Shown: positions 1 to 6,649 of the stretch, in pieces
Position numbering within the stretch: position 1 is the stretch's first letter
Layout of the letters: each line of letters begins with the position of its first letter
Source of the DNA: Alphaproteobacteria bacterium
Lineage (GTDB): Bacteria; Pseudomonadota; Alphaproteobacteria; Micavibrionales; CSBR16-224
NCBI GenBank assembly: GCA_006226225.1
Contig: SBHI01000219.1
Span: forward strand, 1 to 11,505
DNA length: 11,505 nucleotides
Direction: 5' to 3'
The notes under the pieces: model-generated
Database searches by the model: none
What the model was told of the DNA's origin: nothing
Seen by the model: only the letters and a program-made list of their open reading frames with translations
Translations under genes and position numbers: made by a program

Positions 1-437
1 GACAGCCAGCAGCACAGCACCACAACCAGCAGCATCGACAAATTCGCCCAAAAGCGCAGCGGTTTGTCATTGGAAGGAATTTTGCGGCGCGGCGGACGGT
101 ATTTTCTGCCGAAACGCGCGCCCAGCATCAGCAACACTACGGCAGAGAGCGCAAATAAACAGCCGCTCGCCATCTGAAAGAGTTTAATCCCGCCCGCGCC
201 GCATAATTTGTCCGACATCTGACAAGCCATACCGCGTGCCAGAGAATTCACATCCATCAGGAAAAATTTGAAGACCGCCAGCCATGCCATCGTCAATGCG
301 CCATAGCGCAGCCACAGCGTTTCACGGCAAATGCCGCGTTTCAGCACATAAAAGGCGAAAAACAGCAGCAAAGGCGCGACGGCATAATACAGGAACTTTA
401 CGAAAGGGACACAATAGACCCAGCACAGGACAAACAT
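1..437 (-). CDS. Hypothetical multi-pass membrane protein, C-terminal part off the left edge
   Basis: This leftward reading frame is open from an ATG at 437 to the window edge, giving at least 145 codons with no stop. An in-frame TAA lies 12 nt upstream of the ATG and an AAGG about 10 nt upstream can serve as ribosome binding site, so the start is well fixed. The product has four hydrophobic stretches (roughly residues 2-29, 43-60, 85-104 and 130-145) separated by short basic loops such as LKRGICRETLWLRYG and ARFGRKYRPPRRK, the pattern of a polytopic inner-membrane protein. The segment around WLAVFKFFLMDVNSLARG recalls the C-terminal part of DUF2339-type predicted membrane proteins, but that is only a resemblance. 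No catalytic motif is visible and no function is assigned. It is divergent from the arginase-like gene. Confidence 0.7.
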   Translation of the reverse strand, partial: MFVLCWVYCVPFVKFLYYAVAPLLLFFAFYVLKRGICRETLWLRYGALTMAWLAVFKFFLMDVNSLARGMACQMSDKLCGAGGIKLFQMASGCLFALSAVVLLMLGARFGRKYRPPRRKIPSNDKPLRFWANLSMLLVVVLCCWL

Positions 438-607
438 GAAGAAAGTACCTTAGAAAATATCTCCCGCTGTTATTATAAGATATTTGCAACAAGAAAGCGA
501 CAGTATAATCAAGGGCATAAAAGCTCCGCTCATTTCTCATGACAGGTAAGGCAAAAATTGCTAACATGGCGCCGCCTCATAAGTTTCAGGAATAATTGTG
601 AATTAAG
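438..607. promoter_or_regulatory. Divergent intergenic region with candidate -10 elements for both flanking genes
   Basis: This AT-rich 170-nt gap separates two divergent genes and must hold both promoters. On the + strand a perfect TATAAT lies at 504-509, about 100 nt before the arginase-like start; the nearest TTGCAA (484-489) is only 14 nt away, so the -35 is poor. On the - strand a TATAAT reads from 477 to 472, about 35 nt before the membrane-protein ATG, again without a clear -35. An alternative + strand pair is TTGCTA (558-563) with TAAGTT (580-585), spacer 16. Which of these is used cannot be decided by eye. Confidence 0.3.
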
Positions 608-1534
608 ATGTCAGAACACCATATCGAAATCATCCGTTATGACTGCGGCTGGGGTTGCCGCGACCACGGCTGTGAAGACGGGCCTTACCATCTTGACGAA
701 GAAGCGCTGACCGACGGGTTGAGGGCGCTGGGGCATCAGGTCATGTGGCATGACTCCCTGCATATCCGCGAAATGGCGGAACATGATTTCATGAAGGACA
801 AAGACACGGCGCTGCCGATTGTGACCGAGGCTATTCTGCGCCTTGCCAGTGCCGCCGAACATGCCGTCCTGCAAGGGCGCATCCCCGTTGTTATCGGCGG
901 CGACCATACCGCCGCCATCGGTACATGGTCGGGTGTTATTACCGCGCATGACGCGTTTCAGAAATTCGGTCTGGTCTGGCTGGATGCACATCTGGATGCC
1001 CATACGCCGGAAACCGCACATGAAGGCAAATGGGGCGGTTGGTGGCACGGCATGCCTGTCGCCTGTCTGGCCGGTGAAGGCGTGGACGAGCTGACGCAGC
1101 TTTCCGCACCGCACACCAAGCTCGACATGTCGCATTTCAGCCTGATCGGCGCGCGCAGCTATGAACCGGGTGAAGCGGAATTTATGGATCGCCACAACGC
1201 CCGTTTCTACAAAATGCCCGAAGTCGCGGAACGCGGCTTTGACGATATTTTCACGACCTCCCTCAACCGCGCCGTCACCGGCACAAAAGGTTTCGGCCTT
1301 TCCGTTGATCTGGACGGGTTTGATCCCGCAGATGCTCCGGGCGTCGGCACGAATGAAAAAGGCGGATTATCCGCACGTGATGCGATTGCCTCATTTCAAG
1401 GTGTTGCGGCACACCCGCTATTCTGCGGCATCGAAGTCGTCGAATACAATCCCCACAAAGATCAGGACCGCAAAACGGCACGGCTGATTAACGAAATTCT
1501 CTTCGCCGTTTTTGCCCCAAAAGCCAATGATTAG
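608..1534 (+). CDS. Arginase/agmatinase-superfamily (ureohydrolase) enzyme, probable arginase
   Basis: This 308-residue protein has the binuclear manganese site of the ureohydrolase fold, which hydrolyses guanidino compounds to urea plus an amine. Metal ligands appear as GGDH (H100), WLDAHLDAHTP (D126, H128, D130) and LSVDLDGFDP (D234, D236). HGMPV (H147) and EVVEYNP (E279) match the catalytic His141 and Glu277 of rat arginase, and PGVGT..KGGL is the usual loop. Length is normal for arginase. An in-frame TGA 9 nt before the ATG fixes the start. Oddities: the N-terminus carries C13, C17 and C22; the residues that grip the arginine alpha-amino and carboxylate groups (rat N130, S137, N139, D183) appear as H132, an altered tryptophan-rich loop about four residues longer, and E186. 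Arginase is the likeliest name by length and overall motif style, but another guanidino substrate is possible. The motA promoter candidate starts four bases after its stop. Confidence 0.88.
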   Translation: MSEHHIEIIRYDCGWGCRDHGCEDGPYHLDEEALTDGLRALGHQVMWHDSLHIREMAEHDFMKDKDTALPIVTEAILRLASAAEHAVLQGRIPVVIGGDHTAAIGTWSGVITAHDAFQKFGLVWLDAHLDAHTPETAHEGKWGGWWHGMPVACLAGEGVDELTQLSAPHTKLDMSHFSLIGARSYEPGEAEFMDRHNARFYKMPEVAERGFDDIFTTSLNRAVTGTKGFGLSVDLDGFDPADAPGVGTNEKGGLSARDAIASFQGVAAHPLFCGIEVVEYNPHKDQDRKTARLINEILFAVFAPKAND

Positions 1535-1537
1535 GCA

Positions 1538-1566
1538 TTGAGTTTGACGGGCAGCTGCGCCATACT
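1538..1566 (+). promoter_or_regulatory. Candidate sigma70-like promoter for motAB
   Basis: TTGAGT (1538-1543) and CATACT (1561-1566) are separated by exactly 17 nt, each matching four of six consensus bases. Transcription would start near 1573 and give a leader of about 40 nt before the motA ATG. It lies immediately after the arginase stop codon. Inference from spacing and consensus only. Confidence 0.38.
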
Positions 1567-1613
1567 GAAGCAAGAAGAACAACCAGAAAAACAACAGCTT
1601 TTAAAAAATCTCC

Positions 1614-2477
1614 ATGCTCAAACTCCTCGGACATCTCGGCGTCGTTCTCTGCACCCTCGGCGGCTATGTTGCTTTGGGCGGGCATCTGGCCGTTCTGAAC
1701 CAGCCTTTCGAGTTTGTCATTATTTTCGGCACCGGCATGATGGCTTTTCTGGTCGCGAACTCCGTACCGCTGGTGAAACACTGCCTGAAAGATATGGGCA
1801 GCATCTATAAAAAGCCGAAATACAACAAGGATTCTTATCTGGAGCTGCTCAGCATGCTCTATACCATTTTCCGCATGGCCCGCACCAAAGGCTGGCTGGC
1901 ACTGGAACAGCATATCGAGGAACCGCAAACCAGCGATATCTTCCAGAAATTTCCCGGCTTTTACGGCGACCATCACGCGATGACCTTTTTTACCGATTAT
2001 CTGCGTATTATCTCGCTCGGCTCGGAGAATCCCTATGAGCTGGAAGCCCTGATGGATGAAGAGCTCGACACCATGACCGAAGAGCGCAGCCATACGTCCC
2101 ACGCCATTCAGACTCTGGCTGACGGCCTGCCTGCGCTGGGTATCGTTGCCGCGGTTCTGGGTGTTATCAAAACCATGGGGGCTATTACCGAACCGCCGGA
2201 GGTTCTCGGGCATTTGATCGGTGGTGCGCTTGTCGGAACCTTCCTCGGGGTCTGGCTGTCTTACGGCTGGGTTGCGCCGATTGCCAATGCGATTAAAGAG
2301 CGCAATGATTCCGAAATGAAATATTACCAATGTATCAAAGTCTGCATCATGGCGTTCCTACAAGGCGCCGCACCGCAGGTTGCCGTCGAATTCGGCCGCA
2401 AAACGCTGCTGCACGGCACACAGCCGAGCTTTGCCGAAGTTGAAGAAGCCACGCAAGCCGTCAGCATTCCGACTTAA
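1614..2477 (+). CDS. motA: Flagellar motor stator protein MotA
   Basis: MotA forms, with MotB, the membrane ion channel that drives flagellar rotation by acting on the rotor protein FliG. The 287-residue product matches the family in length and in all functional landmarks. Cytoplasmic-loop R90 and E98, the charged residues that contact FliG in E. coli, fall at the same numbers here, as do the two channel prolines, P173 (DGLPALGIVAAVLG) and P222 (GWVAPIAN). Four hydrophobic segments lie near residues 4-22, 32-50, 170-190 and 201-222. The loop signature YLELLSMLY..F, followed by ALEQHIEEP, is alphaproteobacterial in style. An in-frame TAA 12 nt upstream of the ATG fixes the start; the ribosome binding site is weak. 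motB follows after 43 nt, so the two are almost certainly one transcript. Confidence 0.96.
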   Translation: MLKLLGHLGVVLCTLGGYVALGGHLAVLNQPFEFVIIFGTGMMAFLVANSVPLVKHCLKDMGSIYKKPKYNKDSYLELLSMLYTIFRMARTKGWLALEQHIEEPQTSDIFQKFPGFYGDHHAMTFFTDYLRIISLGSENPYELEALMDEELDTMTEERSHTSHAIQTLADGLPALGIVAAVLGVIKTMGAITEPPEVLGHLIGGALVGTFLGVWLSYGWVAPIANAIKERNDSEMKYYQCIKVCIMAFLQGAAPQVAVEFGRKTLLHGTQPSFAEVEEATQAVSIPT

Positions 2478-2520
2478 CCGGAAAACGGGCAGACGTAAAT
2501 TTTAAGGAAGCCGCAGAAAT

Positions 2521-3513
2521 ATGGCCGATGATGAAAAGCGTCCAATAATTATTCGCAAGATCAAAAAAAACAAAGGCGGCGGCCATCACGGCGGCGCATG
2601 GAAAGTTGCCTATGCCGATTTCGTAACCGCAATGATGGCGTTCTTCCTGCTGCTTTGGCTGCTCAACGTCACCACCGATGAACAAAAAGCCCTGATTTCT
2701 TCCTATTTCTCTCCGGCAGATCCGCGCATTGCCACCTCCGTCAGCGGCTCCGGCGGTGTTTTGGGCGGCATGACAGTTTCCCCCGACGGGGCGATGGCGC
2801 ATCAGAAAGATCCGGCCGTCTCTTTTCCCGGCACACTACGCCCCGATGGCACGAAAAACACGCCTGACGATCTGCAGCATGTCGCCGATAAGGAATTGGA
2901 AGATGAGCTGCAGCGCCGCGAACAGGAGCGTTTTGAAAAGGTCGAGGAACAGATCCGTCAGGCGATCGAAACCGTTCCCGAACTGAAAAATCTGGCGCAA
3001 AATCTGCTGATTGACCAAACGCCGGAAGGGCTGCGCATCCAGATTGTCGATCAGGAAGGCAAGCCGATGTTCCCGCTGGGAAAATCCGACCCGCTGCCCG
3101 AAGCCCTGCTGCTACTCAAATTGGTGACCCGCGTCATCATGGATTTGCCGAATATGATTTCCATCCGCGGCCATACCGATGCCCTGCAATATGGCGCAGG
3201 GGCGGCCTATACGAACTGGGAGCTTTCCGCCGACCGTGCCAATGCCAGCCGCCGCGCTATGCTGGATTACAAGCTTGATCTGAAACGGATTGAAAATGTC
3301 ATGGGCAAGGCTGACCGTGAGCACTTGGTCAAAGATGATCCGACATCAGCTAGGAACCGCCGCATTACGATTATTCTGCTGAAGGAAGCGCTGGTGCCGG
3401 GGCTGCGGAAAACGGTGAAAAAGCCGGCCACACAGCCGAAAAAACCTGACATGACGAAGCCGCTGCCGAAACAGCCGCATAAGCGTGAAGAAGGTATTAT
3501 CTATTTCCCGTGA
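2521..3513 (+). CDS. motB: Flagellar motor stator protein MotB
   Basis: MotB anchors the stator to peptidoglycan and carries the ion-binding aspartate. The 330-residue protein begins with a basic N-terminus (KRPIIIRKIKKNKGGG), then one transmembrane helix at about 28-50 containing D33 in KVAYADFVTAMMAF, equivalent to the proton-carrying D32 of E. coli. A charged, probably coiled region at 120-150 (rich in E, R and Q) follows. The periplasmic OmpA-like peptidoglycan-binding domain covers about 165-288, with SIRGHTD (214-220), NWELSADRA (232-240) and SARNRRITI (276-284). A lysine/proline-rich tail ends the protein. An AGGAAG at 2505-2510 sits 10 nt before the ATG. Its last 13 bp overlap the 3' end of the antiporter gene on the other strand. 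Confidence 0.96.
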   Translation: MADDEKRPIIIRKIKKNKGGGHHGGAWKVAYADFVTAMMAFFLLLWLLNVTTDEQKALISSYFSPADPRIATSVSGSGGVLGGMTVSPDGAMAHQKDPAVSFPGTLRPDGTKNTPDDLQHVADKELEDELQRREQERFEKVEEQIRQAIETVPELKNLAQNLLIDQTPEGLRIQIVDQEGKPMFPLGKSDPLPEALLLLKLVTRVIMDLPNMISIRGHTDALQYGAGAAYTNWELSADRANASRRAMLDYKLDLKRIENVMGKADREHLVKDDPTSARNRRITIILLKEALVPGLRKTVKKPATQPKKPDMTKPLPKQPHKREEGIIYFP

Positions 3514-4811
3514 TGATAGGCGGCACGCATCGCCGCAAGTCTGGCAGGAGCAAAGCCCTCCTGCTGCTGTTGCTGTTGTTCGACAACTGTCGGCTCCACC
3601 GCCGCCGTTTTATTCTTTTCAGCATCCACCGCGCCCGGATCCAGCACAACACTGGCCGCCGTGAACGCCGTATAAAGTCCCAATGCACCCAGACCCTGCC
3701 AGCGTTTGATCGAGCCTTTATTCTTGTTTAAGAACATCGCCGTGGCCGACAAGGCCGCTGCACCGACAAAGGCACCGATATTCAAAAGCCCCATCGCACT
3801 ACCCAGCCCGAAAGCCAGCGGCACTGCCGTTCCCGCCAAGGCCAGCGCACCGCCAACCATCAGCACGTTGAAGATGTTGGAGCCGAGAATATTTCCCAGC
3901 GCCATATCGCTTTTGCCCTGCAAGGCGGATTTGACCGTAACCGCCAGTTCCGGCAATGATGTTCCGATCGCAACCCCTAATGCCCCGACCAGTGCCGGCG
4001 TAACCCCCAGCCCGATGGCTGTTGCCGATGCTGCTGTCACCAATAGCTTGGCAGAGGATACCAGCCCCGCAACGCCAGCGACGCCCCAGGCGGCGTTAAA
4101 CCATTTCGGCATTTTGCCTTCCGCCGTATCATCATCTTCCTCTTCGGGAGCAAAACCGTTCTTTTTATCTTTTTGTGCCACCTTCGTCGCCCGCCAAATA
4201 TACGCCCCCAGACCGACCAGCATTGCGCCACCCATCACAGGGTTCAGAACGCCCATTGCCATCTGCCCGGCAAACAAAGCTGTTGTTCCCAGCATGACCG
4301 CCGTGTTGAATTTCCAACTTGCCCCTTTGGAATTAACGGGCTTGATCGCCGCCCCCGCCCCCAGAACCAGCAGGATATTCGCGATATTTGATCCGATGAT
4401 ATTCCCGACCGCCATATCGGGAACACCCGCCATGATTGAACCGATAGAGACCGCCAGTTCCGGCAAAGAAGTAACAATACCAAGACCTATCCCAAGGAGG
4501 ATCGGCGGAATACCAAGTTTTGCGCCAAGAGAAGATGCATTATTCGCAACGACGTCGCTGGTTTTTGTCAGCAGCCAGATACTGCCCATCGCCACCGCCG
4601 CCGCGCCAATGGTCGTTGCCATGACAGGGGTTGCCAAAGCCGTGGTCGCCAGCAGAACCGAACCCGCAATCGCCGCAGGCTGTAACAGATCACTGCGCAT
4701 AAAGCCGCCTGTCTGTTGGCCGCTGGCACAAGCCTGTTTCCAGAAGCGGCGCAATGCCCCTTCTTCCACAGCTTTCGCCTGTTTTTTCTGATTGGTTTTC
4801 GCCGCCGTCAT
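3501..4811 (-). CDS. Sodium/calcium exchanger-family antiporter (CaCA superfamily)
   Basis: This is an inner-membrane cation antiporter of the CaCA superfamily, typically exchanging Ca2+ for Na+ or H+. Two inverted alpha repeats are plain: alpha-1 at about 107-150 with VTSLPELAVSIGS (E118) and GNIIGSNIANILLVLG, and alpha-2 at about 277-320 with GTSLPELAVTVKS (E288) and GNILGSNIFNVLMVGG. The two TSLPE glutamates are the ion-coordinating residues of the family. An acidic cytoplasmic loop (EEEDDD, 223-228) separates the halves. At 436 residues it is longer than the usual 320-360: there is an extra basic/hydrophobic N-terminus (about 1-70) and a soluble C-terminal tail with a run of six glutamines. 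I chose the ATG at 4811 (MTAAKTNQKK); an in-frame TTG at 4826 would add five residues, and neither has a strong ribosome binding site. It converges with motB. Confidence 0.9.
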   Translation of the reverse strand: MTAAKTNQKKQAKAVEEGALRRFWKQACASGQQTGGFMRSDLLQPAAIAGSVLLATTALATPVMATTIGAAAVAMGSIWLLTKTSDVVANNASSLGAKLGIPPILLGIGLGIVTSLPELAVSIGSIMAGVPDMAVGNIIGSNIANILLVLGAGAAIKPVNSKGASWKFNTAVMLGTTALFAGQMAMGVLNPVMGGAMLVGLGAYIWRATKVAQKDKKNGFAPEEEDDDTAEGKMPKWFNAAWGVAGVAGLVSSAKLLVTAASATAIGLGVTPALVGALGVAIGTSLPELAVTVKSALQGKSDMALGNILGSNIFNVLMVGGALALAGTAVPLAFGLGSAMGLLNIGAFVGAAALSATAMFLNKNKGSIKRWQGLGALGLYTAFTAASVVLDPGAVDAEKNKTAAVEPTVVEQQQQQQEGFAPARLAAMRAAYHHGK

Positions 4812-4863
4812 AAAGACATACCCCAAAACACGTCAAATATTTCCACACCCGTTTAATGGAAAC

Positions 4864-4892
4864 AGTCTATATTATTTTTATGGAAAATGCAA
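4864..4892 (-). promoter_or_regulatory. Candidate promoter for the antiporter gene
   Basis: Read on the - strand, TTGCAT (4892-4887) is followed after 17 nt by TAGACT (4869-4864), in a very AT-rich stretch about 50 nt upstream of the antiporter ATG. The -10 matches four of six bases and the -35 only three, so support is modest. Confidence 0.33.
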
Positions 4893-4902
4893 ATAAAAAC
4901 AC

Positions 4903-4921
4903 GGTTTTGGCGGAAAAAACC
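4903..4921 (-). terminator. Weak candidate terminator after the two-helix membrane protein gene
   Basis: Seven bases after the TAA of the leftward gene, GGTTTT (4921-4916) can pair with AAAACC (4908-4903) over a 7-nt loop, followed by GTGTTTTTATTT. The stem has only two G-C pairs, so efficient termination is doubtful. Confidence 0.25.
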
Positions 4922-4927
4922 CTGGCT

Positions 4928-5716
4928 TTAATGACCGGCGTAGGGTTTCTTCGGTTTTGGTGTTTCCCGCGCCCATTCATTAATTTTGCGACTGTCGCTT
5001 AACATCAGTGCAAACAGCACCCACATCATTCCGCCCACCATACCGAACATCCCTGCCATAACACTCGATATCGCCGTTTTGCCAATCCTTTCCTCCGCCT
5101 CGATATCTTCATCAAAAATGCGGAAGGGCTGGCTTTGATCATGCATATCCTGTTCTGCCGCCAGCGCCGTCACACGCTGTGCGGCTTGCGTCCAATCCGT
5201 GCCCAGATCGCCGCGCACCATCGCGCGGCTTTCGCGCAAATGGCCGAAATCACTGGTTTCAAAGCCGATTTCTTCAATCGGTTCAATCTCGCTGGCAAAA
5301 GCATTCAACAGCTCTGCGGCCTGCGCTTCGGATAAATCCTCGCTGAGGACGATACGGCTGGCCAAATTCACAGCTTCCGCACGGATATTCTCCCCGGTTT
5401 CCTGCATCGCGTTTAAGTCCTGCGCCTGCATATATCCGGGCATATCCAGAAACGCCTGACGCTGCTGTGCCAGCCGGTCGATCTCCCCGTCAAAGGCTGT
5501 CGCCGTTTCCGCCGATGTCATGCTTGTCTGCGTATCAGGCGTGATTTCATTGAGTGTGATATCTTCCAGTGCCATCGATCCACCCATCACCAGCAGCGTT
5601 GCGGCAGCAATACCGATCGCAGGCTTGATCGCCACGGCAGGGCCTTCTTCATAGCTTCTCACCGTGAATTTTGCAAATTTGTGACGCAGTCTGCGTGCCG
5701 GATAAAGAGGATCCAT
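4928..5716 (-). CDS. Hypothetical protein with two transmembrane helices and a large charged middle domain
   Basis: I do not recognise this 262-residue protein. A basic N-terminus (PARRLRHKFAKFTVR) precedes a hydrophobic helix at about 30-49 (IKPAIGIAAATLLVMGGSMA). A long acidic, helix-prone region follows (about 51-212), rich in E, A and Q. A second glycine/methionine-rich helix spans about 214-239 (SSVMAGMFGMVGGMMWVLFA), and a short basic cytoplasmic tail ends in PKPKKPYAGH. The likely topology puts both ends in the cytoplasm and the middle domain in the periplasm. No cysteines, metal motif or enzyme signature are present. The ATG at 5716 has TAAGG only two bases upstream, closer than normal, so the start is somewhat uncertain. 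It follows upp on the same strand after 87 nt and has its own good promoter candidate. Confidence 0.72.
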   Translation of the reverse strand: MDPLYPARRLRHKFAKFTVRSYEEGPAVAIKPAIGIAAATLLVMGGSMALEDITLNEITPDTQTSMTSAETATAFDGEIDRLAQQRQAFLDMPGYMQAQDLNAMQETGENIRAEAVNLASRIVLSEDLSEAQAAELLNAFASEIEPIEEIGFETSDFGHLRESRAMVRGDLGTDWTQAAQRVTALAAEQDMHDQSQPFRIFDEDIEAEERIGKTAISSVMAGMFGMVGGMMWVLFALMLSDSRKINEWARETPKPKKPYAGH

Positions 5717-5751
5717 AACCTTACATGCCTTGGCTGTTTAATAGGCCAAAA

Positions 5752-5780
5752 CATTAACATAATACAATATTATTTGTCAA
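5752..5780 (-). promoter_or_regulatory. Candidate promoter for the two-helix membrane protein gene
   Basis: On the - strand a perfect -35 TTGACA (5780-5775) lies 64 nt upstream of the ATG in AT-rich DNA. A 17-nt spacer gives TTAATG (5757-5752) and an 18-nt spacer gives TAATGT as the -10; both are weak. The perfect -35 makes an independent promoter between upp and this gene likely. Confidence 0.42.
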
Positions 5781-5803
5781 GAAATCTCAGATGTGAAAGG
5801 CGC

Positions 5804-6454
5804 TTACAGCGTGCCAAACAAACGGTCACCCGCATCGCCCAAACCGGGGACGATATAGGCTTTATCATTCAGGTGATCATCCAGCGCGGCAACATAGAGC
5901 TGCACATCGGGATGTGCTGCATGAAACACTTTCACGCCTTCCGGCGCGGCGACAAGCGCCATAAAGCTGATATTCTCCACAGTCGCGCCGCGTTTGAGCA
6001 AAACATCAATCGCATGCACCGCCGAATGCCCCGTTGCCAGCATCGGATCAACTACCAGAAAGCGGCGGTCTTCCGTTGAAGGCAGTTTTACCAGATATTC
6101 CACCGGCTGTTTGGTTTCGGGATCACGGTAAAGGCCGATATGGCCGATGCGCGCGAAAGGCACCAGATCAAACAGCCCGTCCGACATGCCAAGCCCCGCC
6201 CGCAGGATCGGCACAATTGCCAGCTGTTTCCCCGACAGCACGGGTGCTTGCATGTCCGCCAGCGGCGTCGTGATCGCTTTCATTTCCGTCGGCAGATCAC
6301 GCGTCATTTCATATCCCATCAGCATGGCGATCTCTTTCAAAAGGTCGCGGAAAATCTGTACACTGCAATCAACGCTGCGCATCAAAGTCAGCTTATGCTG
6401 CACCAGCGGATGATCGACAACAAAAAGATTGGGAAATTCGGGATATGTTTTCAT
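5804..6454 (-). CDS. upp: Uracil phosphoribosyltransferase
   Basis: This cytoplasmic salvage enzyme converts uracil and PRPP to UMP and pyrophosphate. The 216-residue product has the usual family length. Visible signatures are an N-terminal DHPLVQHKLTLMR (14-26), VPILRAGLGM (81-90), the PRPP-binding loop FLVVDPMLATGHSA (132-145) and the C-terminal uracil-binding block YIVPGLGDAGDRLFGT (200-215). The loop has H143 where many homologues have glycine (ATGGSA), a tolerated-looking variation. AAGGGG ends 7 nt before the ATG and is a good ribosome binding site. A strong promoter with a very short leader lies immediately upstream, so upp is probably transcribed alone or as first gene rather than with the GGDEF gene behind it. 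Confidence 0.97.
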   Translation of the reverse strand: MKTYPEFPNLFVVDHPLVQHKLTLMRSVDCSVQIFRDLLKEIAMLMGYEMTRDLPTEMKAITTPLADMQAPVLSGKQLAIVPILRAGLGMSDGLFDLVPFARIGHIGLYRDPETKQPVEYLVKLPSTEDRRFLVVDPMLATGHSAVHAIDVLLKRGATVENISFMALVAAPEGVKVFHAAHPDVQLYVAALDDHLNDKAYIVPGLGDAGDRLFGTL

Positions 6455-6459
6455 GGCGT

Positions 6460-6482
6460 TGCCCCTTTCGATTTTAGGGGCA
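6460..6482. repeat. 7-bp perfect inverted repeat over the upp start region
   Basis: TGCCCCT (6460-6466) and AGGGGCA (6476-6482) form a perfect inverted repeat with a 9-nt spacer. It begins in the last base of the -10 hexamer and ends in the ribosome binding site of upp. Because the predicted transcription start falls inside the spacer, the mRNA would contain only one arm, so a DNA operator is a better reading than an RNA hairpin. It may also be coincidence. Confidence 0.35.
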
Positions 6483-6509
6483 GTATAGAGTGCGAAACGA
6501 AAAGTGCAA
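6482..6509 (-). promoter_or_regulatory. Sigma70-like promoter of upp
   Basis: On the - strand TTGCAC (6509-6504) and TATACT (6487-6482, five of six consensus bases) are separated by 16 nt. Transcription would start near 6475, giving a leader of only about 20 nt that is little more than the ribosome binding site. Confidence 0.55.
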
Positions 6510-6570
6510 GCCGCAGATGAAGATTACGAGAGCGTTTCCGCTTTATTCATACAGGCAGCAACCGAGGCAA

Positions 6571-6605
6571 GCCGCACGCAGCGTATAACAATACGTGAGT
6601 ACGGC
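6571..6605. other. Imperfect stem-loop between the GGDEF gene and upp
   Basis: The arms 6571-6586 and 6591-6605 can pair around a 4-nt loop. From the base up the stem has GCCG/CGGC, one mismatch, AC/GT, one mismatch, CA/TG, a bulged G, then CGTAT/ATACG. That is 13 pairs in a 35-nt element. No run of T follows on either strand, so it is not a standard intrinsic terminator. It lies about 45 nt downstream of the GGDEF stop codon and about 60 nt upstream of the upp -35. Confidence 0.35.
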
Positions 6606-6649
6606 GCGTCCGACGGTTAACAAACTATATGGATAAATGGGGAATGCTC

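Noticed and set aside
322..567. An 81-codon leftward frame starting at 567
   Set aside because: It overlaps, in another frame of the same strand, the longer hydrophobic frame that runs from 437 to the window edge. Its composition (many C, R and F) looks like a frame shadow.
611..1195. A 194-codon - strand frame inside the arginase-like gene
   Set aside because: The + strand encodes all metal-site motifs of the ureohydrolase family; the reverse frame has no recognisable features.
1488..2330. A 280-codon frame on the - strand across motA
   Set aside because: It lies antisense to motA, whose functional residues match exactly; the antisense product is rich in H, Q, R and G with no domain pattern.
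3530..3560. Possible hairpin near the motB end (GCGGC and GCCGC arms) as a terminator
   Set aside because: The stem is short, lies inside the antiporter coding region, and no T-run follows on the + strand.
3706..4791. A 361-codon + strand frame across the antiporter gene
   Set aside because: It is a mirror of the antiporter coding strand; the A, P, S and T-rich product has no motif, while the other strand has two clear TSLPE repeats.
6510..6530. Short AGCG-GAAA-CGCT hairpin on the - strand near 6525 as a terminator of the GGDEF gene
   Set aside because: Only four pairs and no T-run; expected by chance.
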